Source: Gemmatimonadota bacterium (GTDB lineage Bacteria > Gemmatimonadota > Gemmatimonadetes > Gemmatimonadales > GWC2-71-9). From it: a stretch of 28,639 nucleotides of DNA. The notes beneath the pieces were generated by a model. That model did not search any database. It worked only from the letters and a program-made list of their open reading frames with translations, and had not been told where the DNA came from. Location: NCBI GenBank assembly GCA_016713435.1, contig JADJPD010000045.1:1-28639 (forward strand), in the 5' to 3' direction. The position numbers and the translations under genes were made by a program. How positions within the stretch are numbered: the first letter of the stretch is position 1; the number at the start of each line of letters is the position of its first letter. Positions 25,040-28,639 of this stretch are shown in pieces.

Positions 25040-26308
25040 GTGTATCCCAACCCCCAGGACGTCCTGCCCCTCCCGCCGAGGCCCGACCTCGGCCAGTATC
25101 GCACGCGCGCCAAGGAGCTGCACGCGGCCGCCCAGGACGGCGATGCCGCGCTGCTCTCGTGGGCGCGCGACTGGATCGCCGTGCTCTCGCGACTGCAGCC
25201 GGATTCCAGCACCACCTCGGCGCGGGAGCTGGAGCGGCGCGCGGGGCAGGTGGCGCACTTCGCGCGCGAGCGGCTGGTGGAGCGGGCGGGGAACCTGTCG
25301 CAGGCGCAGTTCGTCATTGCGCGGGCGCATGGGTTCCTGAGCTGGCCGGCGCTGGTGGCGCACGTGGAGGGCCTGGCCGAGCCTGACTCGGCGACGGCCG
25401 CCTACGAGGCCGCCGCGGACGCCATCGTGACCGGCGACCTCGCCGCCCTCACCCGCCTGCTCCGGGCCGACCCGTCGCTCATCCGCGCCCGCTCGCGGCG
25501 GGAGCACGAGGCCACGCTGCTCCATTACGTGTCGGCCAACGGCGTGGAGAACTACCGGCAGCGGACGCCCGCCAACATCCTGGACATCGCGCGGCACCTG
25601 CTGGATGCGGGCGCCGAGGTGGACGCGCCGGCCAACGTGTACGGCGGGGGACAGACCACGCTGTCGCTCACGGTGACGAGCGCGCACCCGCGCGCGGCGG
25701 GGGTGCAGAACGCGCTGGCGGACCTGCTGCTGGCACGGGGGGCGGTGCTGGACCCGCGGCTGCCGCACTATTGCCTGGTGAACGGGTGCCCCGAGGCGGC
25801 GGCGCACCTGGCGTCGCTCGGCGCACCGGTGGACGTGGTGACGGCGGCCGGGATCGGGCGGGTGGAGGTGGTGCGCGACGCGCTGGCAGCGCCGGGCGGG
25901 CTCTCGGCCACGGACCAGGGCCGGGCCATGGTGATGGCGGCCTGGTACGGCGAGCGCGCGGTGGTGGCGGCGATGCTCGAGGCAGGCGTGGCGCCGGGTG
26001 CGGTGCGCGGGGAGGATGGCCAGACCGCGCTCCACGTGGCCGCCTTCCAGGGCGACGTGGCACTGGTGGACCTGCTGCTGGCGCACGGTGCGCCCGTGGC
26101 GCTGCCGGACAAGGTGTACGGCACACCGCCGCTGGTGTGGGCGCTCCACGCCTGGCTCGTGGAACAGAAGGGCCCGGCCGAGGCCTACGCACAGGTGGCG
26201 ACGCGGCTGCTGGACGCGGGCGCGGTGCCGCGGCGGGAGTGGCTGGACGACCCGCGGGTGCGGGCGCAGCCGGCGCTGCATGCGCGGATGGCGCGGGCGC
26301 TGCCGTGA
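25040..26308 (+). CDS. Ankyrin-repeat protein
   Basis: 422 residues. The start is GTG 25040 (MYPNPQDVLPLPPRPDLGQYRTRAKELHAA), with AAGGAG (25028-25033) at 6-bp spacing. The N-terminal ~115 residues form a helical domain (YRTRAKELHAAAQDGDAALLSWARDW, FVIARAHGFLSWPALVAHVEGL). Degenerate ankyrin repeats follow: AAADAIVTGDLAALTRLLRADPSLI, ATLLHYVSANG, ARHLLDAGAEVDAPANVYG, LADLLLARGAVLD, TALHVAAFQGDVALVDLLLAHGAPV (about 328-352, the best repeat) and TRLLDAGAVPRREWL. No signal peptide is visible, so a cytoplasmic protein-binding role is likely. The combination of helical N-terminus and ankyrin repeats occurs in unnamed bacterial proteins; partners unknown. A GC hairpin follows at 26337. Confidence 0.85.
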   Translation: MYPNPQDVLPLPPRPDLGQYRTRAKELHAAAQDGDAALLSWARDWIAVLSRLQPDSSTTSARELERRAGQVAHFARERLVERAGNLSQAQFVIARAHGFLSWPALVAHVEGLAEPDSATAAYEAAADAIVTGDLAALTRLLRADPSLIRARSRREHEATLLHYVSANGVENYRQRTPANILDIARHLLDAGAEVDAPANVYGGGQTTLSLTVTSAHPRAAGVQNALADLLLARGAVLDPRLPHYCLVNGCPEAAAHLASLGAPVDVVTAAGIGRVEVVRDALAAPGGLSATDQGRAMVMAAWYGERAVVAAMLEAGVAPGAVRGEDGQTALHVAAFQGDVALVDLLLAHGAPVALPDKVYGTPPLVWALHAWLVEQKGPAEAYAQVATRLLDAGAVPRREWLDDPRVRAQPALHARMARALP

Positions 26309-26336
26309 TCGCCTGACAACCGTCACCAGGGTGCGT

Positions 26337-26376
26337 GGCGCGGGGAGGGGCGGCTTGTGCCGCCGGTCCCCGCGCC
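26337..26376 (+). terminator. Hairpin terminator after the ankyrin gene
   Basis: GGCGCGGGGA (26337-26346) pairs exactly with TCCCCGCGCC (26367-26376). Inside, CGGC and GCCG around a TTGT loop extend the structure. It lies 28 bp after the stop at 26308. No T-tract. Confidence 0.6.
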
Positions 26377-26429
26377 GCAGCTTGCAGGCGTTGCCGTCCC
26401 GGGACCTCCCTTACCCCTGCCTCGACCCC

Positions 26430-27416
26430 ATGCGCCGACTCCTGCCCCGCCTGCTGCTCCCGCTGGCCCTCGCGGCCCTCCCCCTCACCGCGCAGGTGCG
26501 CCGCGTGGGGGACCTCACCACCCGCGAGATCATCGCGCTCGACCGTGCCCGCACCGTCGTGGTGCTGCAGGGCGGCATGCTCGAGGAGCACGGGCCCTAC
26601 CTGCCGGCCTTCACCGACGGGATCCTGAGTGCGCGGCTCACGGAGGCGCTGACGCGGGGCCTCACGGAGCAGCTGCCGGGGTGGACGGTGCTGGTGTTCC
26701 CGCCGGTGTCGGTCGGGAGCTCGGGGTCCAATGAGATCGGCGGGCAGTTCAGCTTCCCGGGCACGTACGCGGTGCGGCCGTCGGTGCTCCGCGCCGCGTT
26801 CATGGACCTGGCGAGCGAGCTCGGCGAGCAGGGCTTCCGGTGGATCCTCGTGGTGCACGTGCACGGCTCGCCGCTCCACATCAACGCGCTGGACCAGGCC
26901 GGCGACTTCTTCCACGCCACGTACGGCGGGCAGATGGTGAACCTCTGGGGGCTGCTGCCGGTGCTGGCGGGCTGGGGTTCGGTGCTCGGGGAGCTGCCGG
27001 ACTCGGTGAAGAAGGAGGACGGCGTGTCGCTGCACGCGGGGCTCGACGAGCACAGCATGATGCTGTACCTGGCGCCCGAGCTCGTGGCGAAGGACTTCCG
27101 GAGCGCCCCCACGTGGGCCGGCGGCAGTTACGACTCCGCCTTTGCCACGGCGCGGCGGGAGGGCTGGCCCGGCTATCTCGGTGCACCGCGGCTCGCGTCG
27201 GTGGAGGTGGGGAAGCGGATCTGGGACGGCTTCTCGGGGGCCACCGTGCGGGTGGCGGTGGAGATCCTGCGCGGCAAGGACCCGGCGACGTACCCGCGCT
27301 ACATGAGCTACCTCAAGCGGCAGCCGCTGTACCAGGGGTGGATCGCGGCGGCGGAGGCGCGGGACTCGGCCCTGGCGGCGCGGCAGCGCGCGTGGCTGGA
27401 CGCGCAGCCTCGCTAG
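26430..27416 (+). CDS. Secreted creatininase-family protein with altered metal motif
   Basis: 328 residues. MRRLLPRLLLPLALAALPLTAQ is a signal peptide, so it acts outside the cytoplasm. The core matches the creatininase / creatinine amidohydrolase fold: VVVLQGGMLEEHGPYLPAFTDG carries the E-x-H-G-P-x-L-P...D ligand set, and LVFPPVSVGSSGSNEIGG, TYAVRPSVLRAAFMDLASELGEQGFRWILVVHVHG and HAGLDEHSMMLYLAPELV follow. In typical members the segment after the strand reads N-G-H-x-x-N; here it is H-V-H-G-S-P, so one metal or substrate residue differs. A C-terminal helical tail (YPRYMSYLKRQPLYQGWIAAAEARDSALAAR) is extra. Most members are cytoplasmic amidohydrolases; the secreted form's substrate is unknown. 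Confidence 0.82.
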   Translation: MRRLLPRLLLPLALAALPLTAQVRRVGDLTTREIIALDRARTVVVLQGGMLEEHGPYLPAFTDGILSARLTEALTRGLTEQLPGWTVLVFPPVSVGSSGSNEIGGQFSFPGTYAVRPSVLRAAFMDLASELGEQGFRWILVVHVHGSPLHINALDQAGDFFHATYGGQMVNLWGLLPVLAGWGSVLGELPDSVKKEDGVSLHAGLDEHSMMLYLAPELVAKDFRSAPTWAGGSYDSAFATARREGWPGYLGAPRLASVEVGKRIWDGFSGATVRVAVEILRGKDPATYPRYMSYLKRQPLYQGWIAAAEARDSALAARQRAWLDAQPR

Positions 27417-27503
27417 GCACGCCGAGCGGGCGACGCCTGAGGGGTAGCTTTGGGGGGTGCAGGACGCCCCGGCCGGCTGGACCGGCCCCTCAGGAAGGTC
27501 GCC

Positions 27504-28052
27504 ATGCGGTTCCGCCTGATCACGTGCTTTCCCGACGGGAGCACGCTGCACGACGGCGTGCACGACGCGCCGGCGTCGCCGTTCGAGCAGCTCATCGCGC
27601 CGATGATCACCCTGGACGGGCGACGGGCCGACGGGCAGCTCACCACCCCGATCGGGCCGCTCCGGGTCGAGTTCACGGGCGAGGGGGCGCTCGGCGTGGG
27701 GGCGCTGACGGTGTGGCGGGAGGAGCAGCTCGCCTTCACCGCGGTGTACATGGCGCAGAAGACCCCGAAGGGGCTGGCGATGGCGCGGCGGGTCACGCAG
27801 GGCTGGGACAGCGCGCCGGCGGTCCGGCAGCTGGCGGGCCACCAGCCCGTCTTCACCCCGCGGCTCGAGGCGACCGCGGTGCGGTTCGGGCTCGCGATCA
27901 ACTTCGCGGCCGTGACGCCGGAGGAACTCTCGGCCTTCGGCGACCCGGACCTGGACTTCGGGGCCGCGTTCTTCCGGGCGCTGGCGGCGGCGCCGCCGGA
28001 GGCGTACCGGCCGCAAGGCGGGCGGTTCGGGAAGCTGTTCGGGAAGTCGTGA
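27504..28052 (+). CDS. Hypothetical protein
   Basis: 182 residues from ATG 27504, preceded by CAGGAAGG at a normal distance. The first half is beta-rich (MRFRLITCFPDGSTLHDGVHDAPASPFEQLIAPMITLDG, GPLRVEFTGEGALGVGALTVWREEQLAFTAVYMAQ). The second half is alpha-helical and ends FGKLFGKS. No signal peptide or transmembrane segment; cytoplasmic. I do not recognise the family. Codon use matches its neighbours. A possible -10 TAGCTT lies at 27445-27450. It precedes rsgA by 76 bp on the same strand, so cotranscription is possible, but rsgA appears to have its own leader. Confidence 0.7.
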   Translation: MRFRLITCFPDGSTLHDGVHDAPASPFEQLIAPMITLDGRRADGQLTTPIGPLRVEFTGEGALGVGALTVWREEQLAFTAVYMAQKTPKGLAMARRVTQGWDSAPAVRQLAGHQPVFTPRLEATAVRFGLAINFAAVTPEELSAFGDPDLDFGAAFFRALAAAPPEAYRPQGGRFGKLFGKS

Positions 28053-28097
28053 GGCCGGCGGGGTCGCCGTCCCGGCCCCGCTTCGAGTAGCTTCCGG

Positions 28098-28118
28098 CGA
28101 CCGCCTTCCCGGCGGTCG
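28098..28118 (+). promoter_or_regulatory. Hairpin in the rsgA leader
   Basis: CGACCGCC (28098-28105) and GGCGGTCG (28111-28118) form a perfect 8-bp stem around TTCCC, 10 bp before the rsgA ATG. TAGCTT (28088-28093) just upstream could be a -10 box, in which case the hairpin begins the mRNA. Otherwise it may terminate the previous gene. Confidence 0.4.
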
Positions 28119-28128
28119 TCACGCATTC

Positions 28129-28639
28129 ATGCCTACCCCATCCCTTCCCGCCCTCGCGTCGCTCGGCTGGAGCGACTGGTTCGCGGCGCGGGCGGCCCCG
28201 GCCGCCGGCGAGGCCGTGGCGCGGGTGGCCACGGTGGACCGGGACCAGCTGCTGCTGCTCGACGGATCGGGCGCCTTCCGGGCGCGGCTCGCCGGCCGCT
28301 TCCGGCACCGGCACGACGCCCCGGCGCACCCGTGCGTGGGCGACTGGGTGTGCGTGGAGCGGACGGGCGAGGACGGGCCCGGCCTGATCCAGGGCGTGGT
28401 GGCGCGGCGCACCGTGCTCCGCCGCCGCGCCGCGGACGAGGTGGCGGTGGCGCAGGTGATCGCCGCCAACGTGGACGTGGTGGTGGTGCTGCAGGCCGCC
28501 GACCACGACTTCAACCTCAAGCGGCTGGCGCGCTACCTGGTGATGGCGGCCGAGGGTGGCGCCGAGGCGCTGGTGGGGCTCACCAAGGCGGACCTGGCGA
28601 CACCGGAGACCGTGGCGGCGCAGGACGCCGCCATCCGCG
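28129..28639 (+). CDS. rsgA: Ribosome small subunit-dependent GTPase RsgA, 5' part
   Basis: Circularly permuted GTPase that helps late 30S subunit maturation. The first ~170 residues are present; the gene runs off the right edge. MPTPSLPALASLGWSDWFAARA leads into the OB-fold domain (AVARVATVDRDQLLLLDGSGAFRARLAGRF, PCVGDWVCVERTG, VVARRTVLRRRAADEVAVAQVIAANVDVVVVLQAADHDFNLKRLARYL). It continues with the first motif of the permuted GTPase domain, EALVGLTKADLATPE, whose TKAD is the G4 nucleotide-base motif. The G1 and G3 motifs and the zinc domain lie beyond the window. Start ATG 28129 is chosen by the family N-terminus. Confidence 0.93.
   Translation, partial: MPTPSLPALASLGWSDWFAARAAPAAGEAVARVATVDRDQLLLLDGSGAFRARLAGRFRHRHDAPAHPCVGDWVCVERTGEDGPGLIQGVVARRTVLRRRAADEVAVAQVIAANVDVVVVLQAADHDFNLKRLARYLVMAAEGGAEALVGLTKADLATPETVAAQDAAIR

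Noticed and set aside
25040..26308. Ankyrin protein as a secreted effector
   Set aside because: No signal peptide, no secretion-system genes nearby and no host-interaction context.
24179..28016. Two long minus-strand frames (24179-26326 and 25668-28016)
   Set aside because: They overlap each other and four plus-strand genes with recognisable domains; no motifs of their own.

Overview
The window is very GC-rich and its genes use G or C almost throughout at third codon positions. The gene set suggests a free-living, didermic soil-type bacterium, most likely Gemmatimonadota or a close relative (Acidobacteria-like): a leishmanolysin-type (M8) Ig-domain protein, secreted and lipoprotein hypotheticals, a subclass B3 metallo-beta-lactamase, a secreted alpha-galactosidase-like enzyme, a creatininase-like protein and RsgA. 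This assignment is inferred from protein style, not from a marker gene. No rRNA, tRNA, CRISPR array, prophage or transposase was seen.

Sequence quality changes along the window. From 1 to about 14.6 kb nearly every gene is split among frames by single-base insertions or deletions, although the conserved motifs can be followed across the frames. From 14.7 kb to the end the genes are open. The damage hits unrelated genes equally, so it looks like poor consensus sequence rather than pseudogene formation. A run of almost pure G at 22.59-22.89 kb is a second suspect patch, and it cuts off the 3' end of the beta-lactamase gene.

Layout. (a) 0.1-1.7 kb (-): M8 metallopeptidase with Ig-like domains. 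(b) 2.0-4.9 kb (+): methylmalonate-semialdehyde dehydrogenase (mmsA) and an AGXT2-type aminotransferase, which together could turn 3-aminoisobutyrate or beta-alanine into an acyl-CoA. (c) 4.94-5.18 kb: a long inverted repeat between convergent genes. (d) 5.2-7.4 kb (-): FAD-dependent amine/amino-acid oxidase, a hypothetical protein and a zinc-ribbon membrane protein, tightly packed. (e) 7.5-10.9 kb: an Ada-type alkylation repair regulator divergent from a KefF-KefC potassium efflux pair, which looks like an electrophile-stress module. (f) 11.0-12.65 kb: HDOD signalling protein. (g) 12.68-13.97 kb: an unknown helical protein with hairpin repeats downstream and a five-copy 21-bp tandem repeat upstream. 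(h) 14.47-16.96 kb: coiled-coil protein with a DUF2325-like end, MmcQ/YjbR protein and two small membrane proteins joined by stop-start overlaps. (i) 16.99-18.47 kb: two copies of a long-range hairpin repeat with compensatory base changes, bracketing two convergent membrane-protein genes. (j) 18.6-22.5 kb: alpha-galactosidase-like enzyme, SRPBCC protein, SnoaL-like lipoprotein, GNAT acetyltransferase. (k) 23.0-28.6 kb: B3 metallo-beta-lactamase with a Glu in place of the first zinc His, a lipoprotein, an ankyrin-repeat protein, a divergent creatininase-family protein, a hypothetical protein and the 5' part of rsgA.

The best candidates for undescribed biology are the unknown protein with its 21-bp array (12.95-13.97 kb), the covarying paired repeats (16.99-18.47 kb), and a palindromic promoter element shared by two distant minus-strand genes (18.28 and 23.93 kb).
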